A stretch of 64,000 nt of DNA from Collybiopsis luxurians FD-317 M1. Its lineage: Eukaryota; Basidiomycota; Agaricomycetes; Agaricales; Omphalotaceae. Positions 36,078-47,091 of this stretch are shown here, piece after piece; within the stretch, counting starts at the first letter, position 1, and every line of letters starts with the position of its first letter. Both the position numbers and the translations under genes were made by a program. Under the pieces are notes generated by a model. It was not told the origin of the DNA. It ran no database searches and saw only the letters and a list, made by a program, of their open reading frames with translations. The stretch is from positions 1,230,948 to 1,294,947 of the forward strand of contig KN834752.1 in the NCBI GenBank assembly GCA_000827265.1, in the 5' to 3' direction.

Positions 36078-36615
36078 AAGGCTTCCTGGACACTGCTAAC
36101 GGTGATATCAAGCCACGAAAGGAACATTGTGGCTATATTGGAACAATTGATTAGGCCTTTATATATGCATTTCCCAACCTTCAGACATGAGGAGTTGGAA
36201 AACGAAAGATCGGAGTCCGATAAAGATCCCGTGGCTTCGTTGGGAGAGCCCGGAGCCATAAAATCTTCGAAGCTGTCAACAGAAGACAGGGAAGCTACTG
36301 ACGGAATGATGAACTCCACTTGGTTCTAAGAGGGTGACGGCGGCAACAGAAGGGAAAGGGAAATGAACAAGATCCAAGCCTGATCAAGTTTTCAATGCGT
36401 GAAGCTAAACCAATCTCGTTTAGCTTCTCTCGTTTAGTTTCTCCCATGATGTGCCTTTGATTCTTTGAGGGTCGTGTCGCTGGAGAAGTTGTGTTGGAAA
36501 AGACGTGGTTGGAGGGAGATGACCGCGATAAATCACGTGGTTTGGCCTATCCAGTGGCATACAGCCCAGTTCTTATATTAGCCTGGATCTATAATGGTGC
36601 ACCGTAAAATCGATC
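36078..36615. promoter_or_regulatory. Divergent promoter region, caspase gene and amine oxidase gene
   Basis: About 540 bases between divergent genes. The left part is duplicated at about 31860-32190. A TATATTAG-like word near 36574 precedes the amine oxidase start by about 40 bases. Minus-strand open frame 36319-36047 is of unknown significance and might be a longer caspase 5' exon. Confidence 0.4.
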
Positions 36616-38679
36616 ATGTCTTCTTTGAGTCCTACTGTCGGCGAAGACATTTATGCTCAATACGGCCGTCGTCTCGTCAATCAATTCATCAGGGAGCGTG
36701 TTGGCCCCCCTTCAAGTTCTATCCCGCGAGCTGCGCTTACTTCCATTAGCCTTGAGAAAGAGCCTGTGGGTATTTTAGGTGCTGGTAGGTGCGTTTCTCA
36801 TATATTTCTCGCAATTCTTGCTTAATTGTCCATTCGTTAGGCAGCGCGGGTTTATACACTGCGCTGATCCTTGACGATCTTGGAATACCATTCCAGATCA
36901 TCGAAGCCCGTGATCGTGTTGGAGGCCGCCTTTACACCCATACCTTTCCCAATCAGACCGGTGCGCCATACAACTACTTTGATGTCGGCGCAGTGCGATT
37001 CCCTCAGATCAAATCTACGAATCGTGTCTTCCACCTCTTCAACTACCCCCCTCTCAATCGGGATGGCCTTGCCCTGAAATCTAAACTGAAGCCTTTTCAC
37101 TTTGTCGGTGCTGCCAATAACAACACGTTGCTTTCCTACAACGGTATCACTGTCCGCCAGAATGCAACAGTTCCTGGCTCCGATCCGTTCAAGTCTGATT
37201 TGGTTATAAAGGATACAGACCCTGGTCCGTACGTTGCTGCAGGTGCTAAGGCTATTGTCGACGATGTTATCGGACCCTTTGCCGAGGGTCTTTTCAAAGA
37301 CTTGGAAAACAACACTGATGGTGGTATGACGCGGCTGATGCGCTTCGACCAACATTCCACTCGTTCATACATGACTTTGGTCTATAAACCCAGCGCTCAT
37401 TTAAAGTTGCCTCCGACTCCGCTCCCAGTCGATGTAGTCAACTGGCTGGAATCATTCGACACTTCTACTGGTTCTTATGACTCTGCATTCACTGAGACAG
37501 TGCTGGATGCGATCGCATTTGGCTGGAATCCATCATCAGACCTGCTAATAAGAACACCTTGGTTTTGCATCGAGTTTGTCTTAGCTTTTTCTTCTTTGTG
37601 TGTATCCTAATCTAATTTAACTCCTGCATCACAGCGGGGGTGCTTTCCAGATTGCTGACACTATGCACCAGTATCTCAGCAGATGACAGTCCAGAGCTTT
37701 TGTCTTCAACAAGCGCGTCACAAGTATCAAAGCCAATAGCGAAGTGGGCATGAGTGTCACTACTGATCTCTACGAAGAACACCGATTCTCTCATGTCATT
37801 TCAACAATTCCACTACCTGTCATGCGCACCATCGAGCTCTCCGAGGCTGGGCTCTCCATTATGCAAGCTAATGCTCTGCGTACGCTCAATTATAGTCCAT
37901 CCACCAAGATTGGGATGCAATTCCACACGGCGTGGTGGACGACTGCCACCGATAATAGTGGATCCCCACTCAACATCATCGGCGGGCAGACGTACACAGA
38001 CACACCACTTCGCACAGTGGTATACCCCTCATTCGGTAATGTGAAGGCAGGCAAGACGACAACGCTCATTGCGAGTTACTGCTGGACAGAGGACGCGGCG
38101 AGGCTCGCTGCGCTCATTACGAGCGATAAGAAAGTCCTCGAAGAATTGGTGCTAAGAGAACTTGTGAAGATTCATAATGTCACCATTGAATTCCTGCGCT
38201 CACAGCTTATCGACACTTTTGCCTGGAGCTGGTCTCAGGACCCTCATAGTATGGGTATGTTGCTAGCCCACAGTTCCAATTGTTATATTTTTGAATCCTT
38301 GCATGCAGGTGCTTATGCTTTCTTCGGACCTGGTAAGTTCGGTAGCCTATATACGAGTCTCACAAACCCTGCAGCGGATGGCCAGTTGCATTTTGCTAGC
38401 GAGGCACTCAGTGTGCGTCATGCTTGGGTTGAAGGTGCTTTTAACAGCGCATGGCGGGCAGTCTACGAGCTGCTTCTCCAGCCAGGATTTCAGTCTTACC
38501 AGTCCAAGTTCTTCCAGAACTGGGGTCTAAATGCTGAGTGGTTCAACGCAACCATTCCAGATGGCAAGCCAACAATGGGTACTCCTCGTGGACCTGATAA
38601 TGGGTCTGAGCTAGACAAAATATTGAAGAGTAGCTTGCTTATTCCTCTCATTGTGGCGGCGAATGAATCTGCCAATTGA
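36616..38679 (+). pseudogene. L-amino-acid-oxidase-like flavin amine oxidase with one in-frame stop
   Basis: Exons 36616-36784, 36841-37573, 37635-38254, 38309-38679. The N-terminal FAD-binding Rossmann motif is complete: GILGAG/SAGLYTALILDDLG and IIEARDRVGGRLYTH. Further amine-oxidase landmarks are FDVGAVRFPQ, the join WFCI/DGGAFQIADTM, HVISTIPLPVMR, NYSPSTKIGMQF and, at the end, LHFASEALSVRHAWVEGAFN, where the cofactor-binding C-terminal segment is expected. Such enzymes oxidise L-amino acids to keto acids, ammonia and H2O2, in mushrooms for nitrogen mobilisation or defence. In exon 3 a TGA at 37684-37686 interrupts the frame between QYLSR and QSRAFVFNKRV. No intron of normal length removes it. 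Everything else is intact, so this is a recent pseudogene, a readthrough case or a sequence error. No signal peptide. Confidence 0.82.
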
Positions 38680-41195
38680 AAATTCGACATGCCCTTGCTA
38701 TTATGGTTTATCAATGATGCAGTGTTCTAATACTGGTGAATTGCAGTTGATTGTTTGACTGATATTTGAAGATTCATTCTTTGATCTAAAATTTTTTTCT
38801 CTCTGTAATTTGAGCCATGTGATAGCACAAAAGCAAGGAGAGAGGTGGAGGTACTTGGGAGGTGGATCTAACAACATAACATGCACAATATCTGACACTC
38901 AAAATCTGCAAAATTCATAATACATAGTGAAGTTTTGACTTTTGACCATGACTCAGAACTCATTTGGAATCGAGAAGGTTTTTTTTCCACCGACATTTTT
39001 GGTATCGTCAATTGTACCGGTATTTTTCAATCAGTTCACCACAAGGTTGCCAATAATGAGTCCAGAGTGAAATGAAGGAATTGTCCTTGTCGGGGAGTTT
39101 GGGATCATTGCCGTGACAGAATGCTCACGTTTTTCCCCATATATGATTCATGTGAATGTGACCGCTCTGTGACCTTACGGCAACTTATGTTTTTTTTGAC
39201 AAGTGATCATTTCTCGGCAATTGCCATTCAAAGTGGTGGAAGGCACTTATTGTGCCACCACTTTGAATGGCAAATTCCAAGAAGCTTCACACATGCAGCT
39301 TCCACTTCAGTTTCATTAGTATTTGCACCAGTTGGGGTAGCTGGCACTAAGGATGTCGACACAATGTGAATCTATGTAGTTGCCAGCTTCTCTCAAGGTT
39401 ATTGTCTTGTTATTTTTTTATGCACTTCAATTGATCTACAACACTACTTATTTGGGTTTCCAAGCACAGAGTATTTTTCTCAAATTCTGTGTCTCAAGTT
39501 GAATACATTAGATTGTTTTACACTCATTTAACCCCCGATTCAAGATCTCGTGTATTTAGCAATGACTACTCTTGTGACATTAGCAAATATCCTTAATCTT
39601 GTAGAATTAATCCCCGGTTGTTTATGCAATTCAAATCCAATAACACTTTTTTTTTCTTTGCTTTGTTGTAGCCTGGAACAGTAAGGCTTATAAAATAAAG
39701 ATACAATCCAATATCAATTTCATACTCATTCTGTCAAAATCAGGAACTATGCAAGGGAATCTTGACTATATTCACCACTATGCAAGAACAACCTTTCTAT
39801 AAATATGTACCTAGTATGAATCCTTTCATTACAGTCTGTCCAGCATTTTGATGTCACATATGATGTTCAATCTGTGAGAAGAAAGCTATACGACAAACCT
39901 TTCAATGCCAACTCAACATTCAGAGCTTATCACCTTGCTTGCAAGGTCTATTCCACACCTGTAAATTACATTTTGATGAGATCATTTCTCACATATTCAA
40001 ATGTGTTTTTGGCTCAAAAGCAAATAGACACCCAGCATGATATTTTGGCACTTAATATTAACCAGACCATCTTTGCTTCCTTCTTCATTGTCATAGACAT
40101 CCGCTTAACTCTTCTTTTTTCTTCATATGTGCCAAGAAAGTGAGGACCAAAGGACCGACGAGCGAAACCGAGGCTATTGTACAGGAATCATGAATAATCT
40201 ACCGCTTGGTGCTCATCAATGAAACCATCTCCAGTGCGCAAGCAAGGTTTTGCCCATGTGAGTGGAGCCTTTATATTTAATAATCGGGCTGTCAATGTCA
40301 TTGAAGACAGAACTCAATCTAGTGGCACATTCTAACTAAGATTACATAACTCGCTACACATTAATGTTAGCCGTATGTGCTTGTGTATATACCGGTCGGT
40401 AGTGCAATAAAGCCAGCTTTTTCACCTCTTCCTTTGGAGTTACTGTACTGAAAACAGGCAGGAAAACCCTACTGCTATGAGTCCTATCAGCTGCAGTGGG
40501 TGCCTTATCCCTGTCTCCCATGCTCACAAACTTTGCAGACAGATTTATCAAGTGCTGCTGCCACATTACTGCTCTCAGAGGCTTTTCGTAGCTGATAGCG
40601 GCATCATCAGAGCCTGCAACTCGGTGTGCCGCACACTACTCGGGAAAGAATGCGGCATCCTACCAGGAATTCCTCTTTTTGGCGCATTTATGAATGAACA
40701 GGCGCTTACTTATGCTGTAACATATTATAGTAATGGTGTAAAACGCCGTCGGGTTATGTCCATATTAGGGGGCGGTTTATTAAGATCATATATATTGTAC
40801 GTATCTATTTTTTTTTACCTCCGATAGGAGATTAGATACTTCTACTGTAATTCTTCACAGTAGCTTTTTGTTTCTACCACATCAGATGTACGTAGATTCA
40901 ATGGCTAGTGGTGCGAACTCTAAGTATGTAAATCGAAAGACTCAAAAGCTAAGTTATAAGCCATACATACAATTCCCATAAACGGCGCTGAGAACTCCAA
41001 CGCCTTGACGCATATTGATGAATCTAAATTCACGCCTGACGCCACACTACCGTATAAAATGTCACTCCTGGCACCCGTGTAATGCAGATTATACACATGC
41101 TCTGAATGTTAATAAAAATCCGTAGTGACAGTTTTCATATCCTCGATCCAATCCACCCACATCTCCCGGGCCCCCAGTACCACTATTGCATCCGA
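38680..41195. other. AT-rich intergenic region with a hairpin
   Basis: About 2.5 kb with more A/T than the flanks and many T runs. Open frames at 39121-39369, 39874-40143 and 40477-40827 have no recognised motifs and no splice-linked partners. The only clear structure is the inverted repeat at 39221-39273, listed separately. Confidence 0.45.
39221..39273. repeat. Perfect 19-bp inverted repeat
   Basis: TTGCCATTCAAAGTGGTGG at 39221-39239 is followed after 15 bases by its exact reverse complement at 39255-39273. The loop itself can pair CAC with GTG. As RNA this would be a long stable hairpin. It has no tail of U residues of terminator type and lies more than 500 bases from the nearest gene. 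Confidence 0.85.
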
Positions 41196-42854
41196 ATGTC
41201 CCAGTGGGATATACGAGAGGTTCAGATACAAATGTACAGTTTACTTGTTTATTGAGAATTCTATGACCCAACTTGTTCTCTGTTCACAGGAGATGGGAGC
41301 ATTGCATTGAGCTTATGCAATTTAGTACGCCAGGCCTTTTTTGAGTTTTGCACCGCCTGAAGAAGAGTTTTGCTACTCAGTGATCTTGTTTTATGATTGG
41401 CTCCTCACTCTGGACCGAGAGATTGAGCTAGTATGGAAACAACATTCAAAAAGCAAGCTTCCTGCCATACTCTTTTTTTGTTAACCGATATTTGAGTCTC
41501 TTGGGAAATATTCCAATTTTTGTGTTATACTTCTGGTCCAAACCGATTGATCAGCTTCATGTAAGTGAACAACTTATGTCAATGCTTGAAGTTTACATAT
41601 CAACTTGTGCAGCCACAATTAGGGTAAGTGAAGCAAGTGCCACGCTTGCAGTTGTTACGTGGCCATTCATATTCCTTTGGGGTTAGAAGTCTTCATCTCG
41701 ACTTCTATATGCAGATATTCGTACTTCTAAGCCTTTGCAGTATGAGTGGTATGGGCTTAATTTTCTTTGAATGTCAGCTCTTGTTCATTTTCAATGTTTC
41801 TTAGTGGTCTTTATAGTCAGGGTGACAGCTTTATGTGATGGAAGCAAATGGATCAAAATGTTTCTCAGTGGTTTAGGATCAGGGATGGCTTGCAATGCTA
41901 TTGTCAGTGTTCAATTTTCTTATAAACCTCGTACCGGAACTTCGCTTAACCTCTGTGCAGCTACAGCTAATCCTGACGGATCGGCAATCTTCCGTCGGTG
42001 TTAGAGCAGATAGGCAATTTCCCAACCTTCAGACCCTCACATTAGGTATTCGTTATATCTTTTTCTCTGAGTTTAACTGATGATTGTATTGGATCTAGAG
42101 GACTCCGTGCATTTGGCTCTGAAATACATATTATTAATTTTAAAATACCCAATTCAACTTTGTACTTGCAGACTTCATCTACATCTGGATTGGAGTATTT
42201 ATATTTGACCTTGGTGTCTTTTCTTTGACTGTCTGGAAGACAGTCGATATGTTTCGAGATAGATACATCAAAGATGGAATAAGTGCACTCATCATGCGAG
42301 ACGGTGAGTCCACATCAAAACTATTTATTTCAGTCTAGACTCTACAGGCAGAGTAGCTAACTGAGCTGAGCTACAGGACTCATGTATTTTGGAATTATCA
42401 CTCTGGTGACATTGGGAAATTTACTATCATATGCAGTAAGCCAGCCTATTCCACCCTTCTCAACTTCTGAAAAATATCTGTGCAGTTCGAACCAGTAAGG
42501 TTTTTGAAAGAATCCATGCTTGAAAATTATCTGAATAGAATTAGGAACTGCTGAAGGGGGTGTTTGTTATCCTCTCCAATATGTAAGTCCAATTTAGTGG
42601 ACTCTTGATGATGTGATTGAAGCGTAATACTGAATATTTAAATCTCTAACTCTAGTCTACCCGGTATACTGACGTCGCGGATGATGCTTAATCTGCGGGA
42701 AACTACTTGCTTCAGGAATTATTCAACCCCAACGCAGATATCAGTCAACCACTTTATCAACGGAAATGATATGACAGCAGAACCATATCACCGTGATCCA
42801 GAGGCACATTTCACCATAGACTGTAGACACAGCTCTGAAAGTTGTGTACCGTAG
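41196..42854 (+). pseudogene. Fourth DUF6533 gene, frameshifted
   Basis: Dispersed paralogue of the array genes, on the opposite strand. Exon 1 at ATG 41196 reads MSQWDIREVQIQ, matching MSNWRPEDVQIQ of copies 2 and 3. The next exons give RWEHCIELMQF and ILFYDWLLTLDREIELVWKQ. In the block KLPAILFFxNRYLSLLGN a run of seven T (41473-41479) should be six: as it stands the frame hits TAA right after, and removing one T restores VNRYLSLLGNIPIFVLYFW. Later parts are present: RVTALCDGSKWIKMFLS, a helix with WIGVFIFDLGVFSLTVWKT near 42190-42245, IMRDG, LMYFGIITLVTLGN, and the C-terminus MMLNLRETTCFRN ending TAG 42852-42854. Either a homopolymer sequencing error or a young pseudogene. Confidence 0.72.
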
Positions 42855-43077
42855 TCTGATATCCTGGGTTACAGCATTGTTTCAACTGTATATCATTGCC
42901 TCTCAGTTCAGCCTGTAAATCTCTGAAGTTCTCCTCGAGCATTCAGTTATCACCTGTGCCATTAACATATGTTCCAAATGTCCTGATTCTTATTTTGTAA
43001 TGATCACAAAAATAATTAGTACTTAATTCTTAGATTGTAAGTATTTTTTCAAGCATTTTATGACCAGAGTTTACACC

Positions 43078-44957
43078 CTAGAGCGAGTCTATGTTCATGG
43101 ACAAAGAGAACGGAGACATATTGGGAAGTACTATGTTAGAATGCAGGCTTCCCCCTGTTATCGATTCCATCTCCCGTCCCTCACCAGCCTCTTCTTTATC
43201 TTCTTTAGGGTTATATGTAGGAAGATGTGAGGATCTGTTCAAGGATCGGGGTCCTACAGAATTCTCCCTTTTGCCTTCGGACAACTGCACTACTCGTGTT
43301 CTGGATCCTCGGTTGGCAGATTTCGAATCGATTCCAGAACCATCGAGATCACAGCTAGCACAATGGCATCGAGATTTATCCCCTGGTACTGATATTTTTC
43401 CATCCCCAGAGCTGGTCACACTGTTGTTTGTTTGAGCCTGGGCGACGCTCCATGAAAGTAAACCTCTATTTGTAGTTTTCGGGCCACTGCTGAGGTTGAT
43501 TTGTGCTTGGGAGGACTGAACTCGATAAGCCTCCCTGCTAATGAGACTCGCAAGAAGACTGTTTGAGTAGATCTTCGATATTACACTAGCTGGAATCGTC
43601 CAAGCAGGATGACTTGGGACAGCTAGCCAGAGTATCAAAGTGGCTGTCGCAACTCCCGCTAAAAAAAAGTATTTAGTACCATCGATTATGCGACTATGTG
43701 ACTCTGAGGGCTCGCAAATGACGACACCAAGTTTCGTGGAATGAAGGGAACCCCCACCCACCTGTAGCGGCTCCCGTTTCCAAAACATGCCTTTTGATCC
43801 GCTGAATTAGCATTCGGGTATCCTTCGCGTCGGTGCTGCCTCGTTTCAACTAAAACGCGTAAAGTGTTTGATGTTGATTGTTCGTTTAAGGTTTCGTTTT
43901 ATTGAAAAGCAGTTATGTTGATTTCCGTTAATGGTTATCAGTTCAGGATTTAGATAAAAAAAGTTGGAACTCACATAAAAAAGCATGCTCGCTGCAATAG
44001 CGATATCGCAAAGGCAGGTCGATGACAGCCAGACCTATAGATTTCAATTTCAGGAACCCGGAAAGAATTGGAATAGTCTGGTGGCTGCAATTGAAGACCC
44101 ACAATAACGGGAGCTGTTCGTTGCCCTTGCACATTGAATACTGTTGCACCACCCTTTACAAGAGCTTCAGGGATTCCAGCTACCAAGCTGGCGACTCCTT
44201 GAGTCAAAGACAACTTGAAACAAGTCAGAAGTATTCATATCAAAGAAACCGTCTGAGGGAGATAATGCACTTACTAGAAACAATATCGCTGGTATAATCT
44301 TGTTTTCTCTGCTGAGCCCATGGGGGTAAACTTTCTGTGAAAGTATTCTGACACGGTTGGCAAAGAACAGCTGGACAGAGCAGCTTACTACCATTAATCG
44401 TTAGCTCCGAATTCTGAAAATACATACGCTGGTGCTCACTTGGCGCGCTTAACACGGGGACACTCAACCATTGTAGCCTGATCTTGTCGAGCTCGCTCAC
44501 GTTGCCAAAGTTCAGCCCAAACGTAGTGATCGCGTCATAAACGACAAGCCCAGTTTGTGCATTCTCCAAGAGAAAGAGAGACAGGACGAGTAACTTAAGG
44601 GTGCGTCGGTCGTCCGGAAAAGTGACAAAGTAAGAATCTGTGTATATGGAAGTTCATCCCAAATCATTGAATAAGGCCACAAAGAGGTGAAAATGGAAAT
44701 GGAAATAAACGCACAGATTTGGACTATAAATACGCCATGCAATAGGCAGTCGAGCAAGTGGCCTATAAGCTATCGACAGATAGAACGATCAGTTGGCAAG
44801 AGAAAGCGTAGAAGTTGTGGTGCTGCTCACCAATGGTATCGCACTAACAAAATTTCGAATAATAACAGCAGAAAAGACGGGTTATTTGCTAGTCTTAATC
44901 AAATATTCTGACGACGTACTGAGGTCCAACATTCGGAGTTGTGTCACCGTTGGACAT
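43078..44957 (-). CDS. DUF6534 family membrane protein
   Basis: Minus-strand gene with about eight short introns. Clear joins: DTIG/HLLDCLLHGVFIVQI, then YSYFVTFPDDRRTLKLLVLS with LFLLENAQTGLVVYDAITTF, then SVPVLSAP/ISCSVQLFFANRVRIL, then SLTQGVASLVAGIPEAL, then VWLSSTCLCDIAIAASMLFY, then KRGSTDAKDTRMLIQRIKRH joined by a phase-1 intron to GVATATLILWLAVPSHPAW. The last exon (about 43670-43078) gives a polar tail of more than 170 residues rich in Ser and Asn. This is the layout of the DUF6534 family, multi-helix membrane proteins abundant in agaricomycetes and of unknown function. They often occur in expanded families like DUF6533; here one of each lie 0.2 kb apart, convergent. The start (ATG 44957, MSNGDTTPN) and the first junction are uncertain. 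Confidence 0.72.
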
Positions 44958-47091
44958 TGTTCTTTGATGGATGGTGGTTAGGGAAATAGGAGATGTTGAC
45001 ATTGGACGAGATACTTATACCTACAGCTACTCAGTCTACACGGCGGAGAAAAACTGAACAATCAATTGATCTTCATTATCAAAGATGATATAGAGCACTG
45101 AAACTTTAGGGCCTGTCCAGTAGCGGAGATCCGACTTTCATGGAAATACGTTGCCTTAATAAGTAACCCATTTTTTGAGTGACAAAGAGTGATATTCCTC
45201 GAAAAGCGCCCTCATTACATCATGCATCATGCGTGATAGTGTGCCACATAATGATAATGATCACCACTGTTTGCCATTCATAATGGGACAGTTCCAGCGC
45301 CTCTCGTGGAAGGTTTTTGTCTTGAAGTTGGTACTCAGTATAATGGTCAGTAAGACAGTCGATGAACTTCGCGGTGTTGTCATGGGTCCATTCTGTTGGA
45401 GTTTCTTACATTTGGATTTTGGGCACTCCTGGGGTTGACAATTGGGTTGTTTTTGCCTCTTTTTGAAAGTTGGCGCAGAATTTTTGAGGGTTTGAATCCC
45501 CAGAGGCTGAACGGCGAGAACGAGGTAAGTGCAAGATCATTCAGTCACAGTTTATATCGGCGCTTATTTGAACAGTCACATCAAGTCACCGGGAAACGAA
45601 AAACTGAACCCTTCTGAAGATGTTCTGATGGTCGTATAATGTCATCTTTAAATACCTGAAGCTGAAGTGGCGGATGAACAAGAATGATACCAACTTTGTC
45701 TTCCCGAGTTAATAAATATCATCAGAACTTTGTTTGCCTTCATAGGAATGGAAGCACTTCACCGTTGCCCCTCGGTGTTCCTAAAACAGGCTTAACTCTT
45801 GACTGCGCAGAGTGGGAACGCTAGAAGTGGAGGCTATATTTTATGTGCGAGACTTCTTTGCACAACCTCATTTTTGGCGGATCGTAACTCGGCTGTTAGA
45901 TCGCAATTCGGCTGATAGATAGGAATAGAGCGAATCATTGGTCCTTAAGATAGTAGACTAGTACGGATGCTCAGTTCGTTGGGCGGTTTTTTTTGCGGTT
46001 TTTCATCCCCTGTATCTGTGGAGATGGAGGTGAAACTCCATCTCGAGTTGCGATGGGGAGATGAGGATCCCGAGGACAGATAAAAAGCAATGGTTGACTC
46101 GGATGAAACCAAAGACACGGGACAGAACCACCTAGAGATCATTCCCAGTGTTGTGGTACGTGTATCACTTATCGACCATCGAACTCTCTAGTCGAGGAAA
46201 TAATAGTGCGCGCGTCACTCAAGAACGATATATCGCGTCTTGCGGATCTTGTGCCAGTTAGGTTCAACAGCGGCGGCGATAATTCTATTTGAAAAACGAG
46301 TTTTTGACTGAAGATTCTGAGGGGGGGCACAGAAAGAAATTGAAAACGTGTATGAATCGTTGTGAAGAATGACTTTGAGATAAAATGTCGAAGAAAAGTC
46401 GGGAGAAATCCTGTCCAAATTTGTAGGTTTGGGGCTCAAGCGCTCAGGCAGTAAAGCCTATACCCCACGAGAGTAAACTCTTTCAGCTTTGACACTCTAT
46501 CGGTATGAATGAGTAAAACGAGTGCCTAGATCGACTATGGAGGCATGCAGTCGAGAGGTGCCACAGCTATCAAAGTTGGAGATAAGGTCATTTGAATGGG
46601 AAGGATCTTTAAAAGGGCAAGCGAAGCGGGATAGAATAGCTGACTAGAAAAGATCGGAGGGAGATCGGAGTTTCGGAAAGCACTGTGTCAAAAAGACGCC
46701 CATGCGACAAGTTCACCGTGAACTGTCTACAATCAAAAAGCTGTTCATCAACCCATTAAGTCAGTATCTTATTATTGGTACCAGAATAATCCACAATTTA
46801 ACAATCCCCTCGCCTTTTACTAGGGGATTCCGTGTGGATTGTTCAATGTATGGTGCCTTTCTAATCTTTGGGCTTACTTCTCTTCGAGAGAATTTATTTA
46901 TAATTTTTCTTTCCTTTTATTTTTAACATTGTCACGACTTCCTCTCATAACTTGCCCTCGAAATCTTGGAATCGGCTACTCAGGTTTAACCAGACAATAT
47001 TGAAAAATAATTAGTTACAAGTGATAATATGTACTGGCTATGGCTACAGATGATTAGATAGAAGAATAATTTAGATAGTCGAAACAAACAG
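44958..47091. other. Long intergenic region, no gene recognised
   Basis: About 2.1 kb. Open frames (45229-45438, 45945-46142, 46702-46926) lack motifs. Two stem-loops are visible. At 46021-46044 the arms GAGATGGAG/CTCCATCTC flank a 6-base loop. At 46788-46840 the nested arms are AATCCAC/GTGGATT and AATCCCCT/AGGGGATT. Confidence 0.5.

Noticed and set aside
39874..40143. Open frame of 89 codons in AT-rich DNA
   Set aside because: No motif, no partner exons, composition like the surrounding non-coding sequence.
45471..45505. Sequence resembling tRNA A and B boxes (TTGGCGCAG and TTTGAATCCC)
   Set aside because: The two boxes are far too close and no cloverleaf can be drawn.
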